This document shows positions 42,895 to 53,728 of a stretch of DNA of 64,000 nt, piece after piece (the first letter of the stretch is position 1; each line of letters begins with the position of its first letter). A program made the position numbers and the translations under genes. The stretch covers positions 1 to 64,000 of the forward strand of contig JABMLP010000001.1 in NCBI GenBank assembly GCA_013176395.1. Reading direction: 5' to 3'. The stretch comes from Venturia oleaginea. Lineage: Eukaryota > Ascomycota > Dothideomycetes > Venturiales > Venturiaceae. Under the pieces are notes generated by a model. The model worked only from the letters and a program-made list of their open reading frames with translations. It had not been told where the DNA came from and did no database searches.

Positions 42895-44709
42895 ACGTAT
42901 TCCACCACCGAGCCGGCCACTTTTCCTTGGCACGACCATCTCATGTTACGACTCTTCAATTTTATCACTACCAACAATAGATTCCAAGTCCTTCGTGCTA
43001 CTATCTGATTCAGAAGATATTCCGATATTCTTTTTACACGTTCGCGCATTGTGCCCGGTCGCGCCGCAGTTCCCACAACGTCTTTGAGTTGGTTGGGCTG
43101 TTTCTTGATCACCACTACTACGAATATTCTTTGATCCCTGAGACGCAACAGACGCCTCAGCAGCTACCCGCGCTGCTGCAGTCCCATACTCTACAGTACC
43201 ACCTTGCTGGATCCGCTTTCTTTTACGCGATTTTCGCTTCGTCATTACTGCCAATTGCTCTTCAAGCTCGTGGTTTCGTGCAATAAGTAGAGCGTTCTGG
43301 TGTAGCATCAATTCAGCGCTTTTAACAAGCTGGGAAAAGCCTGCCTGCGTAGTAACTGGTGACCGAGTAAAAGACTCGTTTACGAGCTTGGATTGAAATC
43401 CAAATTCTTGAGTATTGCTTGGAGTCTTCGACTGCCACGGCGTCTCCTGTGGTGGGGGTGCTGGTGGGGTACGTAGCCGTACTTCAAGGCGATCCAAAAC
43501 TACCTGCGCGTTGATAGGGACTAGCCCTACTACCTCAAAGGCCTGTCGACAATTCTCTTCCGTGAACACGTCGAAAAACGCGTCTTTAAAGGCAGGAAGA
43601 AAGCCTTCCTTATTGATATGGTACACGCGTCGGCGTGCCAAGTCCCGGACGCGTTGGGAATACTTGCGCTTCAATGGCGTGAAGCAGACCACGTCAAGAG
43701 GCTGGAGTATATGCGACGAGTGCGGTGGCATACAGAGGGTTAGGATCTTGCTTTCGAGGCAGTAGTCCTTGAAATCCTGGCTGAGATGGCTCTCATGGCC
43801 GTCCAAAATGAGTAGCCTGTAGCCCTCCACCTGCCGCGCCTTTGTATACGCGTCAAAATGCTTCAACCACCCAAGACCAAGCGCGTTGTTTGTCCAGCCG
43901 TTCTCAGAGACTGAGAGCTTCCAATTCCGTGGTATATCTGCCTCCTCATACCACGCAGAGATGTGAACGCGTCCTTAATAGATAATGAATGGCGGAGTCG
44001 CATACCCAGCTGCGCAGATGCTCTGAATAACCGTAACCCATTCGCGATCGCCCGGCTGGATGAGTTCAGGCCTTGTACGTCTTTCAGAGGCTGTAACGAT
44101 CTTCATTGACCCAATAACGCCCATCTGGAAGCCAATCTCGTCAGAGTTGTGCGTATCCTCATCGTGGACGCCGTACTTTGCCTTAGCGTCTGCAACGAGC
44201 TTGAACCACGCGCCAATAATCTCTGGATCTTCCTGTAGTATTCTCTGCCTATCCTTGGCTCGATTGAAGGATATTTTGAGCTCATCTGAGCGCGTTACGA
44301 ACCTCTCAGCCCAGTTTTTCCCTATTGGCTCTCCACAGCGTATACCCAGTAGTTTATTCGCCATATCTGCCATCTCACACGGCCAGGGTGGGAATCCTCG
44401 CGAATCGAGATCGAGGATATATCGGATAATCGTTTGCTCTTCTATCGTAGTGAGCTTATGAGAGTTTGGGCGAGTTTGAGATCGAGAGGTGATTCCGCGG
44501 AGCCGATCAGAGAGTCTTTGGTGTTTAACGTTAAAGGCTGTAGCAGCGCGCCGTAGGCTTTGAAATTGGCTAGAGGTATAAGCCTGAAGAGCGAGATCAA
44601 TCCTACCTTCTTCTTAAACGGCTATGGCGTTGCGTTGTTGAGACATTACGTGTTAGAGAGGATAAGGGCTGTGCCAAGGAAAAGTGGCCGGCTCGGTAGT
44701 GTAATACGT
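42895..44709 (-). mobile_element. Fot1/pogo element, full-length structure
   Basis: 1815 bp with TA at 42893-42894 and 44710-44711. The ends match over about 41 bp as inverted repeats (ACGTATTCCACCACCGAGCC on the left, its near-complement on the right, including AGTGGCCGGCTCGGT). It lies 16 bp from the neighbouring Fot1 derivative, whose TIR is related but clearly different. Confidence 0.9.
42946..44646 (-). pseudogene. Fot1/pogo DDE transposase with two stop codons
   Basis: Reads from MSQQRNAIA at 44646. It has a helix-turn-helix/CENP-B region, NSDEIGFQMGV (first D), LLILDGHESHLS (second D), PPHSSHILQPLDVVCF (third D), a coiled coil and a C-terminal CCHC knuckle CGNCGATGHNARTC. The frame is intact over about 560 codons except for a TAA near 44614 and a TAA at 43975-43977 in the IIY-GRVH context, where related proteins have Gln or Lys. 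CAA to TAA would be a C-to-T change. Otherwise the protein is complete, so it died recently. Confidence 0.87.
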
Positions 44710-44752
44710 TATAGAATATTCTAGTATTAAGTTTATCTCTTAGCAAGGCGTA

Positions 44753-44927
44753 TGTGACGGCACGGCATATCCATACAAAGGCACAAGGCACTTCAGAACA
44801 AGTCACCGAATTACACTTAGGATCTAAGGTAGAGAGAGGTAAGAGTTTCATAAGGAAACTCCGACTAAGTAGAGAAAGTGCACGAGCCATAGCACGTGAT
44901 TTAATGGTCACGTGCCGTGCCGTCACA
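44753..44927. mobile_element. 175-bp element with 5-bp duplication
   Basis: Ends TGTGACGGCACGGCA and its exact 15-base complement, flanked by GCGTA at 44748-44752 and 44928-44932. It could be a short solo LTR (TG...CA, 5-bp duplication) or a small inverted-repeat element. No coding sequence. Confidence 0.75.
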
Positions 44928-45192
44928 GCGTATTTGTAGGGTAAAATACTACTAGTATTACTAAGTCGGCCTATTATAGCTTTTGCTAGAATACGGTCTT
45001 TTTATTGTTCCTACTCTTAGATAGGTAATTACAAAAAACTGTGATAAGATCTCGAACTATAACTTGAATATATTTTAAACTAATAATAATCAGGATTTAT
45101 TGTTGTATGTAGGGCTAGGTTAAGCCTGTGCCAACATCCTCTATCTACAAAGAAAAACCCCTCTTTTAGATATAGGATACCATCCCGTGACA
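44928..45192. other. AT-rich spacer ending in an LTR fragment
   Basis: No gene. The last 22 bases (45171-45192) are identical to the outer end of the LTR at 8608-8902 and end in CCCGTGACA. The rest of that LTR is absent, probably cut off when the LINE inserted. Confidence 0.6.
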
Positions 45193-45433
45193 GCTGCGAC
45201 CCGCGGCATATCCGCGAGCTTTACCATCCTATTCGTATATATCGAAGCGTTTCCGGGTCAACACTGCCTAAGCAGCTTCTCCTAGCTCCCTAGTATCCAT
45301 TTCAGTCCATTGCCATCCAAGTCCGAGCGTAGTCCGGTCCCGGTCCGTGGTATTTCCTCGAGGCAAGGATCTTGGGACCCTGGGGGAAATCACTTCCGCC
45401 CTCTTCCTCCTCCTATCGAGGTAAGACCTACTG

Positions 45434-48400
45434 TTATAGTCCTGTGCCTTCAAGCTCCGGCGCCGTTCCGAAGCCCAACCGGTTCTCTGTAACTGCTGCG
45501 TTTGCTCTAGCAAGGTATGGGAGTAGCGAATTCTTCAAAAACCACTGGGACGCGGCCTTGCATCCTTCCCTCGTTCCTAGTAGCCCCTTCACCCCTCGAG
45601 AGCCTCCCCTGGCGCTGAATAGGCCTCTCCTATTGAATCTAGTACAGTACGTAAAAATGTGTTCTACCGTCTCTTGCTGCCATCCACATTCGCATTCGGG
45701 GGTAATCCCTGGGACATGTATCGATGCGAGCCAGGACCGGAGTCCTAGCACTTCGACTCGGAGTAGGAACGTTGTATGTGCTTCTACCTTCGTAAGGCCG
45801 TCGTATAGCTCAATTGGGGACTTCTCCCATGGCTCGTTCCAAGTCTTCGCCCTCCGGTTCCGGCCCAGTGCTTCCCATTTTGTACGCCAGATCTCTTCCA
45901 TCAGCTTCGAGATTTTGCTGGGTAGAACCCGCTTATGGATGTTTCCTCCTTTCCTCGAGTTCCTTACTCGGATAGCGTGCCCCGGGTCTCCCGGTGCGGG
46001 GTCGCCTCGAAACCGTCGAGAGCCAGTAGTGCTGCGTATCTCATTGTACGGTCCAATTTCTTGCGTTGTGATCCTCCTCCTCTGGTAGGGGTTGTCAGGG
46101 TTGTTCCGTACGGTAGTAATCCGCCTCCGGCGCCACCCGTCAGTATTGATATCCCCGAGGTACTCTCCTTCGGGTGCTGTGTACTCCGAGAGGTCATTGG
46201 CTTCCTCCTTCCTCTGGATATATCTCTTCGCCCGCTTCTCCGTAGACGTATCTGGCTTACATCTGGCCGTAGGCGGCCTCTCTCGGCTGCCAGCCGGCCG
46301 GCGGGGTCTTTCCTCCATCATGATTCCTATCCACATTTTGTTGAGAGCAGCTCTCATCTCTGCTTCTATTGGGTCCTTCTCTACCGAGCCAGTCCTCTCC
46401 AGGATAAGCTGTTCTATATACAGGGATATTGGCTGGAGGCAGAGCTCTCTTTCCATCGCTGCGAGAGGTGTCCTCTTGTAGGCTCCTGTAGCCATTCGGA
46501 GGCACTGTCTTTGAACTTTCTCTATCCGTTCCATTAGCGGCGCTCTCATAATTTCTCCTCCCTGGATGTCGTTTGACCCCCAGACCTGGATGCCATATAG
46601 CATAGTCGGCCGTACAACCGCGGTATAGACCATTCGGCTCTTTCGGAAGCTTGGTCCCCAGTTGACTCCAACTATCCAGCCCATCGCTGCCATCGCTGCT
46701 CTTCCCTTAGCCTCTGCTTTCGTTATTTGCGCATCCCATTTGAGCTGTGGATCAAACCACACGCCGAGCAGTCTGAGCTCCTTACTCTCTGGTTTGGTAG
46801 AGACTCCATTGATGTTGATAGCCGACTTCATATCTCCCGGGGAGGCCTCGGGGCTGCCTGGCTGCTTGAAATGCATAAGCTGGTACTTCGTAGGATTGAA
46901 TGCTGCGCCGTGCCTCCTAGCCCATAGGAGGCACTTCTCGTGGGCCTCGGCTAGTCGTCTGCAGTTGTCCGCTGCCGAGGGACCCCAGGCTACGAGGTTT
47001 GTATCGTCAACGAACCCAAAGCCGATTGTGTTATCTTGAGGGGTAAGGAATTCTTCGAGGAGCTCGGAGACGAAGAACAGGAAGAGGATAGGGAAGAGAG
47101 GGGAGCCCTGGGGGATGCCAGTACGAGCCCGGTACCACTCGCTCTTATATCCCGTGAAGGAGATCTTGGTCTTTCGTTCTGTGAGGAAGCTTTCCACGAA
47201 TCGGATAATCCACGGCGCTACCCCTTTGCGCCAGAGGATATGGAGCAGTCTTTTTAGAGACATATTATCAAAGGCTGCTGTGAGGTCTAGAGCTAGTATC
47301 GATACTACTTTGTGGTTTTTCGTCTTCCAAGCTGTTTCGATGATATTCCGGAGGAACGATATGGCTGAGAGGGTAGACCTCTTACGGCGCCCTCCGAATT
47401 GATTCCAGGGTAGCTTCGAGCTTTCGGCGACATTAGTGAGCTCTCTAGCAACGATCGTTTCAAGGACTTTCCCGAGCGTATTTTCGAGGGCGATAGGCCG
47501 GTACGACCCCGGCGAAGTATAGTCGCCTTTGCCTTCTTTCTTGAGTATGCAGATAATCGACTCCTTGAGGGTTGGGGTGATGACTCCATTGGTAAGGCTT
47601 GTTTGTACCGCTTCGGCGAAAGGTTTCTTAATACAGGGCGCGAGCATCTTCAGGACTTCGTTAGTAATCAGATCCGGGCCAGGGGCCTTGTTGTTTGGTA
47701 GATCCTGGAGAATTCCCTCGATGAGCTCCTCTGTGATGTTAGGTATCTTCTCGTTGTCTGTCTTTGTTGCCCATGGGCGGGCCGCTCCCGGCGTCTCTAG
47801 GGTATCGCTGAGGTCTGCATCTTGGTCTCCTGGAAAGAACTTTGTCGCTAGGATTCTGGAGATTTCCTCCTTGTTCTTACTCTTGGTTCCTGTTGAAGGA
47901 TCCACGAGGTTCGGCATTTGTGGGAGCTGTACCGGGCCTCGTCGACTCCATTTGCTTATCGTCCACAGCCCTTTGTTGTGTGCTTCTGTAGAATTCTCAC
48001 AGAAGTCGTCTAGGAATGCTCTCCAGTTGTCGGTGCTAAGCCTTCGCAGCTCTCGGGTTAGGGCCTGTGTAGTGTCGCGGACTCTCTGCTTGTTCGTTTC
48101 TGAGAGTCTCCTCCTTAAAAGTACTCGTGCTTCGTTCTTCTCCCGGAGCAGCTCAGCTGCGAGGGGGGACCAATCCCGGCGTTCTCTGGTCGCTGTTCCT
48201 TTCTTGGGGCATAGCTTGTTAAGGGCGTTCATAATTGCCTGCTGGAGGCCGTGGATTTTGTCCTCCTTCTCTTGCCACTTATCCAAAGTAACCATCTCTT
48301 GAAGTTTACAAACGTCGAGTTTTGATGTATCGTACCTGTCGGGGGCCCGTGGGGGTATTGCAGTTACGTCGAGGACGATTCTAATAGGGTGGTGGTCTGC

Positions 48401-49054
48401 AAAGGGGGTCCAACCTGGTTTAGGATGGCATAGGCGAAGACGGTCCATTACCGTTTCGGTGCCGAAGGTTAGATCGATTACGGATGACCTCCCATCTCTC
48501 TCCCACGTAGGTTTACCTTTCGCGGTCATCATATATAATTCGTGTGTTTCGACTTTCTCCCAGAGGTGTGTCCCCTGGCGGTCCGTAGCTGTACCGACCC
48601 CTCCCCATCGGACGTTTTTGGCGTTCATATCCCCAAGAAGGATGTAGTTTTCCTTGGCCTCTGCAATAGCTCGTGCGATGTCTGGCCAGGCGGGTAGCCG
48701 GACTGTGTTAGCTATAGGGTTGTAGACATTGATGATCGTAAGGTTGAAATCTGCGAGTGTAATGTCCAGGGATATCACGTTTGTCCCGTAGAATTGGGCC
48801 TCCCACGACCCCGGGTCGATGCCTTTGCTGACTAGAAACGCGACCATAGTTACTTTGTTTTCTGGGCTGGGTTCGTACGCGAGGGCGTAGCCGGGAGGGC
48901 AGTATGTGGTTCGGTTCTTCTCCATTGGCTCCTGGATCGCTACCACCATCTGGGTCTTGTGGTTGAGCTGTTTGAACAGTGGTTGCGCTTTCTTATAGTT
49001 TGCGTTTCCGCAGTTATACTGTATGAGTTCGAATGTCCTGGTTTCGCTAGACAT
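45434..49054 (-). CDS. LINE ORF2: endonuclease and reverse transcriptase
   Basis: 1206 residues, uninterrupted, from the ATG at 49054. Residues about 1-230 are an APE-type endonuclease (IQYNCGNANY, IQEP, LLGDMNAKNVRWGG, SSVIDLTF, ADHHPI), which nicks the target DNA. The RT domain lies at about 420-720 (NNKAPGPDLI, SYRPIAL, NQFGGRRKRST, LALDLTAAFDN, TGIPQGSPLFP, and FVDD at the active site). Near the C-terminus is a CECGWQQETVEHIFTYC zinc motif, typical of Tad-like elements. I see no RNase H domain, which many Tad relatives have. Start ATG overlaps the ORF1 stop by eight bases. It may still be active. Confidence 0.9.
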   Translation of the reverse strand: MSSETRTFELIQYNCGNANYKKAQPLFKQLNHKTQMVVAIQEPMEKNRTTYCPPGYALAYEPSPENKVTMVAFLVSKGIDPGSWEAQFYGTNVISLDITLADFNLTIINVYNPIANTVRLPAWPDIARAIAEAKENYILLGDMNAKNVRWGGVGTATDRQGTHLWEKVETHELYMMTAKGKPTWERDGRSSVIDLTFGTETVMDRLRLCHPKPGWTPFADHHPIRIVLDVTAIPPRAPDRYDTSKLDVCKLQEMVTLDKWQEKEDKIHGLQQAIMNALNKLCPKKGTATRERRDWSPLAAELLREKNEARVLLRRRLSETNKQRVRDTTQALTRELRRLSTDNWRAFLDDFCENSTEAHNKGLWTISKWSRRGPVQLPQMPNLVDPSTGTKSKNKEEISRILATKFFPGDQDADLSDTLETPGAARPWATKTDNEKIPNITEELIEGILQDLPNNKAPGPDLITNEVLKMLAPCIKKPFAEAVQTSLTNGVITPTLKESIICILKKEGKGDYTSPGSYRPIALENTLGKVLETIVARELTNVAESSKLPWNQFGGRRKRSTLSAISFLRNIIETAWKTKNHKVVSILALDLTAAFDNMSLKRLLHILWRKGVAPWIIRFVESFLTERKTKISFTGYKSEWYRARTGIPQGSPLFPILFLFFVSELLEEFLTPQDNTIGFGFVDDTNLVAWGPSAADNCRRLAEAHEKCLLWARRHGAAFNPTKYQLMHFKQPGSPEASPGDMKSAININGVSTKPESKELRLLGVWFDPQLKWDAQITKAEAKGRAAMAAMGWIVGVNWGPSFRKSRMVYTAVVRPTMLYGIQVWGSNDIQGGEIMRAPLMERIEKVQRQCLRMATGAYKRTPLAAMERELCLQPISLYIEQLILERTGSVEKDPIEAEMRAALNKMWIGIMMEERPRRPAGSRERPPTARCKPDTSTEKRAKRYIQRKEEANDLSEYTAPEGEYLGDINTDGWRRRRITTVRNNPDNPYQRRRITTQEIGPYNEIRSTTGSRRFRGDPAPGDPGHAIRVRNSRKGGNIHKRVLPSKISKLMEEIWRTKWEALGRNRRAKTWNEPWEKSPIELYDGLTKVEAHTTFLLRVEVLGLRSWLASIHVPGITPECECGWQQETVEHIFTYCTRFNRRGLFSARGGSRGVKGLLGTREGCKAASQWFLKNSLLPYLARANAAVTENRLGFGTAPELEGTGL

Positions 49055-50603
49055 TAGGTGTTCCCGTTGTCCGTGTTCGGTCCGCTTCCCTGTTGCCGTC
49101 GGCCGTCATGTTGTCTCCTGCCATATCGCTATCAGCTGGCTCATCGGTCCCCTGAGTAGAGCTGATGAGGATACTGTCCGACCTCTGGCAGTCAGTCGGT
49201 ACGCTGTAGGCCCTAGCGGGGTCCATACTTCTACTGAGGATGTTTGGGAGGCCGGTGAAGGCTTCGTTGATTCTCGACTGCATACCGCCACCGGGGCCAA
49301 GCTTCGGTTTGTTCTTTGATCCTAGCGGGCGCCCTACTCTCCGCGCGATTGCTTCCTGGGAAGGTTCCTCTCGGTTTCGCTTTGCCGAGTTCTCTGGGAA
49401 CGTCTTGGGTACCGCGATATCCACGTACCGTCCGTCCCTGATCCGTTGAGTCTGTAGGATGTAGCTCTGCCTAGTCTCCTGGATGTTGATTAGGTACTTC
49501 TCGTATACCTTGCACTTAGATTTCGCCCATGCCGGGTGGGGTCTATCGCAGTTCCGGCACCTGTCCGGTACTGTAGCGGCTATCTTGTAGCAGTCTCTCG
49601 TATCGTGTTCCCCTGCACAGCGCCCACAACGGATCGCTTCGGCACCGCAGTGGGTAGCTATGTGGCCCCATTTCTGGCATTTCAAGCACTACTTTGTCGT
49701 GGTGTTGTGGTCGAACAGTCTGCACTGATAGATCTCCCCCTGGATGACTATGCCTTTCCTAATGATCGTGTCTCTGTCCCCAACTGTAGCTACCCCAATA
49801 AGGAGGGATCCCCGTTGGTTTGCCGTGGCCGGACCACTCTCGTCCCCTTTCCGTTTTGAGGATTTCCATGCCGCTGATACTATTTTTGTGCTTGGGCAGA
49901 GCCTCTGGTTACCCTCGTTCAGGTACCTAACCGCTGCCGTATTGTCCTCGCTCTTTCCGTCTCCGATTCTAATGTTTTTCTTTACTCCAAACACCTCAAT
50001 AAGGTAGTTCTTTTTGAGTACCACTGTAGTCGTGCCAGGGCCTTGAGTAGCGCTCCTCTCCTTATCTGCTGTAGTTCGAAAGTGGACATCTACTGCCCCG
50101 CTCTTTAGTACTTTTACTGCAATTGCTTGTGGCATATCCTTCCGACACTCTTCAAGGACCCTTTGGGGGTCCAGACGGTCCTCCGCCGTGAGGCCGGCTG
50201 TATCCTGGAGCTGCACTCGGACTGATTTGGGGGCTTCCATATGGACTTTCGACCATAGCTTGTTTCCTGGGCCCGGGGTAGATCCGGTAGGGGACCGCTG
50301 GGTGAGCGATTCCACTAGTCGTTCGATTCGATCGAGCTGTTTGCTTGCGGTAGCGTTCTGGGAGTCCAGGGGTTGGCCTAGGGCTTTGACGGCGAGTTGG
50401 ACTGTGATAAAAATGGACCGATTTGGGGGCGGTGCCGGGCTATCGAGCTCGAGAAGAAGCTGTAGCAAGATGTTCTTTGCGCTCTCGGGCTTTTTAGGGC
50501 CTTTGGGGGGGTCTTTTTGGGTTTGTTGAGTCCCGTTTGGCTGAGGTGGTGTACCTCTGGTGCTGAACCGAAGGCTGCCAGACTCCTGCGCTGGTTGCGG
50601 CAT
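49047..50603 (-). pseudogene. LINE ORF1, gag-like, with one in-frame stop
   Basis: The frame is continuous from the ATG at 50603 to the TAG at 49047-49049 except for a TAG at 49689-49691. That stop stands directly before the zinc knuckle CLKCQKWGHIATHC (then CGRCAGEHDTRDC and a third Cys-rich motif), where CAG (Gln) would be usual. The part before the stop is a proline-rich N-terminus and an RNA-binding type domain. ORF1 coats element RNA. The stop removes all three zinc motifs unless it is read through. It overlaps ORF2 by ATGTCTAG (49047-49054). Confidence 0.85.
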
Positions 50604-50915
50604 CTATTTTGGGGATTAGTAACTCTTGCGAGTACGGTGCGAGTGTCTGTAGCTTTATTTCGATGGATTTGGGCGATTTCGACTCCGTGGAGAAGTTTTC
50701 TTTAAACTAATACTTCAACGAAGGAGTTTCCATCAGTTGAAGCTCTATAGTTACTTAATATTAAAGGTTACATCTTACGGGCTGAAGATATCTTTATACT
50801 TATATAGGTTCTCGGACAAACACGGTTGCCACAACAGTGTTTACGCTATAACTACTTGTAGCACGCTTTAACCCTATCTTAGCGGTCCGGTAAGGCAATG
50901 ATCCTGAACGGTTTA
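50604..50915. other. LINE 5' region and DDI1 3' flank
   Basis: The right part (50710-50915) is AT-rich and lies just downstream of the DDI1 stop. The left part is taken as LINE 5' untranslated sequence. No other gene. Confidence 0.5.
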
Positions 50916-52363
50916 CTAATCAAACATCATTCCCGCAGCAACATCAACGTTTCCGCCAGCAGCGTCCAGGGCTTGCGCAGCGGCAATCTTCGACATTCCC
51001 ATCTCGACCAGACTATTAATGTCCTTTTCAGGCCATTTGGACTGAGCTGGAGCTGGAGCTCGACGAGGTGCACTCGCAGCGGGTGCCGACGATGGTCCTG
51101 CTGTGCTGGGACCCGCCTGTACTGGTTGCTTGCCAGAAACACGCAAATGGGAAGCCGCCTCTTGCGATGTACCAGCCGGTCGTACAGTACCGGTCCTCGC
51201 GCCAACCTCGGTGCCATTTGGTCCTTCCACCGTAGGCTCGTCCATCATTGCGTCCTCAAATTTCTTTGGGATTTGCGACTCAGGTAGAAATTGGACAGAG
51301 GTATGAGGGAACCGAAGTTCGTCTGCGAGGAGATCGATGCATGCTTGGTGACGGCGAAGCATATCTAGACCCAAGAGTAGATCAACGTCTTTGCCTTCCA
51401 TGACCGTGAATGAGCAATCCAGCTCCGCATCTCCAATTCGTATCTTGGCTTGGTGAACACGGCCTAGGATCTTTGCCGTGCCTACACCTCGGGCAATACC
51501 GCCGAATCGTTCGTCAATGAGGTCGCTGATGCCGCAAGCTTCCGCGCAGTCAGGTGACATGATTGTGGATTGGGCTCCTGAGTCGACGAAGGCTTTGACA
51601 GGGTGGTCATTGACTAAAACATCAACGTAAAGCATGTTGACACGGCCGAAGACTTGACAAGGGTTAGCTTTCTCTTCAACAAGGCCAAAGGCGTGACGTA
51701 CCTTCGGGGTTGTTCTCGATAGCATACTGGAGATTGGCCTCGATCCTTTCCCTGCGAATCATGGCCTCGATCGTCTTCTGAGCTTCAGGATTAAAGGGAT
51801 CATCATTCAATGCCCTATTGTGCTCCTCTTGTTGTCGCTGCATCCTATCGCGCTCGTCCAGCATACTTATCCACAAGTTTCGGAATTGGGCGGGGTCGTT
51901 GACGACGGCCGCCAGGTCTGGTTGTTGTTGGATGAGGCGGGAGATTTTCTGGGGATTCGAGGCTATATCACTACGGATCTGTTCAATGGCGGCGGGCGAT
52001 CTTTCGTCCTCAGAGCGTTGGGGTCGTACTGAAGGTTGATTGCGACGGTCCACCATCATTGCTAGCATTTCCCCATCCTTTATCCCAACGGCTGCTAGGG
52101 TCTGGTTGTCATCCTCCAACTTGTTCCCGTTGAAGAAATAGGATTGGGTGTTTGCAGGGAATTTAGTCTCTTTCTCCACCGTATCCTTCAGAGCCGCTAC
52201 GGTTTGTCCTTCGTGTAGCTCGAGGGTAAGCAAGTCCTGGTCATTTGGTTCGCCCCGCGCGGAGATGGAGATGGTAATTCGTGGCCTGGGCAAGAACGGG
52301 CATGTGAGCTCTTCCGCCAGTGCTACAGAGGGTGGTGTGAGGTCGAATGGATGGGACTTACAT
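50916..52363 (-). CDS. DDI1: Ddi1-like ubiquitin-shuttle aspartyl protease
   Basis: Three exons: 52363-52362, 52285-51702 and 51652-50916; product 440 residues. The first intron (52286-52361, GTAAGT...GCCCAG) splits the start codon AT|G, giving MPRITISISARG. The second (51653-51701, GTACGT...CTAACCCTTGTCAAG) joins ENNPE to VFGRVNMLYVDV. Domains: ubiquitin-like (residues 1 to about 78), helical region, retroviral-type protease with FVDSGAQSTIM and LLLGLDMLRRHQACIDL (about 200-330), and a C-terminal UBA (INSLVEMGMSKIAAAQALDA). Ddi1 links ubiquitinated proteins to the proteasome and cleaves heavily ubiquitinated substrates; it also acts in DNA damage response. Confidence 0.9.
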
Positions 52364-53728
52364 TGTGTATGAATGAGCAACTTCCTTGCTTTATATGCAG
52401 GTGTTTCTGAAAGCGGCTATTGGGATGTCGTACACTTGACGGCAGACAAGAGGGAGCTTGAGCGACCTCTAGGCTGGAGCGTCCAAATGTCACCTTGCGC
52501 AAGTGGGACTTGACACGAAACGGCGCCGACTCGGGGGTATATGGAAGGAGGATCCGTGGATGAGGCTCTGTTATCGACTGAGACCGGTGGTGTTGTTTTG
52601 AGAGGGTCGGGGAAGTTTGGTCGATGATAGAGTGGGAGTAGAGCGGGAGTTCGAGTAGTCTTCAGGCACCGAGACGTTAACGCGGGGGTAATCAATTCGG
52701 CTAGAGTCTCCAGCTGTAGTGCTGTACAAGCATTGCCAGAATGTACTGCGCCATGCATTGACCTCACTAGGCTACGCCCTACTACCGCAGTACTGCATAT
52801 ACTCGGGCATATTCTTCCGGACGCCTCCCTCCTATTAACTATATAACATCACCCTCGTACTACTATAACATTATCTATCTATAGAAGTCCCGATACATTG
52901 CTAGACTATACTGTATTAATATATTCGGATCGGCATTGTCCAGATTTCGGCTATATACAACCCGATTTTATATACTGGGATAATATGCAAATACACCAGT
53001 CCTTTCATGGTTTTAACAGTGGCCTGACACTGCATGTCCGAGTATCGCAGTACTCCTGAGTATATTCCGGCAATGCATGTACAGCTGGAATCAATGTTTG
53101 GAATGTTTGGCAAAGTAACACAGCATGAGGAGTGCGGTGGCCATAGGATTGTGGGTGCTGGGTGCTTGCGAGCCGAAGAATTGCTTGATTGGGAGAAGGC
53201 TGAACTTATTCCTCAAAAGGGAAGTGATCGCACCTGAGAGAACTCTCCAGTACGCCGACGCCGACTGCTTTACGGACGGTTCGCCTAATTCCCGGAAAAG
53301 ATTGGCTACTGCTGGCATGCCTTCAACCGTGACAATTCCCGTGTTCCCTACAGCTGCAAATGATCAATGCAACCAGCCAGAATTCACCATAGCAAACGTT
53401 CGGCATGTGGTCAAACCTCCTCAAACATGTACCTTGCCTGGCATTGTACCGCCAGTTTGTTGCCTTGCTTGTGCCAACGCACTTTTTCCCGTTGAGGCCG
53501 TTGGTTATCTCCTTTCCCTCGACAGACTATCTACACTTTTTCGACTCATGGCTTCCACCTCCAAGAAAACATCATCAACAACAACAAAATGCACCGCCCA
53601 CAACCGCAAGCCATCCACAATTGAATATTCCATCCTCATTCACGCTCCGCCGACTCCAGAATTGACTCCAGAATTGGCAACTGCTCTAATCCTTGCTCGT
53701 TCCACGTCACGATATCCAAGTTGTACAC
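52364..53728. other. Intergenic stretch between DDI1 and the acetyltransferase
   Basis: 52790-53060 is AT-rich with many TATA words. Several open frames occur (for example 52417-52767 minus and 53125-53796 plus) but none has a recognisable domain or intron signals. I see no gene I can support. It should hold both genes' 5' control regions. Confidence 0.45.

Larger units (their letters stand above)
45193..50700 (-). mobile_element. Tad-like non-LTR retrotransposon (LINE)
   Basis: Two overlapping ORFs on the minus strand, with a 5' part upstream of 50603 and about 240 bases after ORF2. Both outer limits are estimates: the 3' end abuts the LTR fragment at 45192 and the 5' end is put near 50700. 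It lies downstream of DDI1 on the same strand. No poly(A) tail is seen at 45193. Confidence 0.8.

Noticed and set aside
45372..46537. Long plus-strand open frames antisense to the LINE (e.g. 45372-46088, 45935-46537, 47529-48302)
   Set aside because: They are antisense to the intact endonuclease-RT ORF and carry no recognisable domain.
50916..51725. DDI1 protease region as a retrotransposon protease
   Set aside because: It is joined by a good intron to a ubiquitin-like domain and has a C-terminal UBA, the layout of the cellular gene.
52417..52767. 116-codon minus frame upstream of DDI1
   Set aside because: No domain and no intron or start context; lies in presumed promoter DNA.
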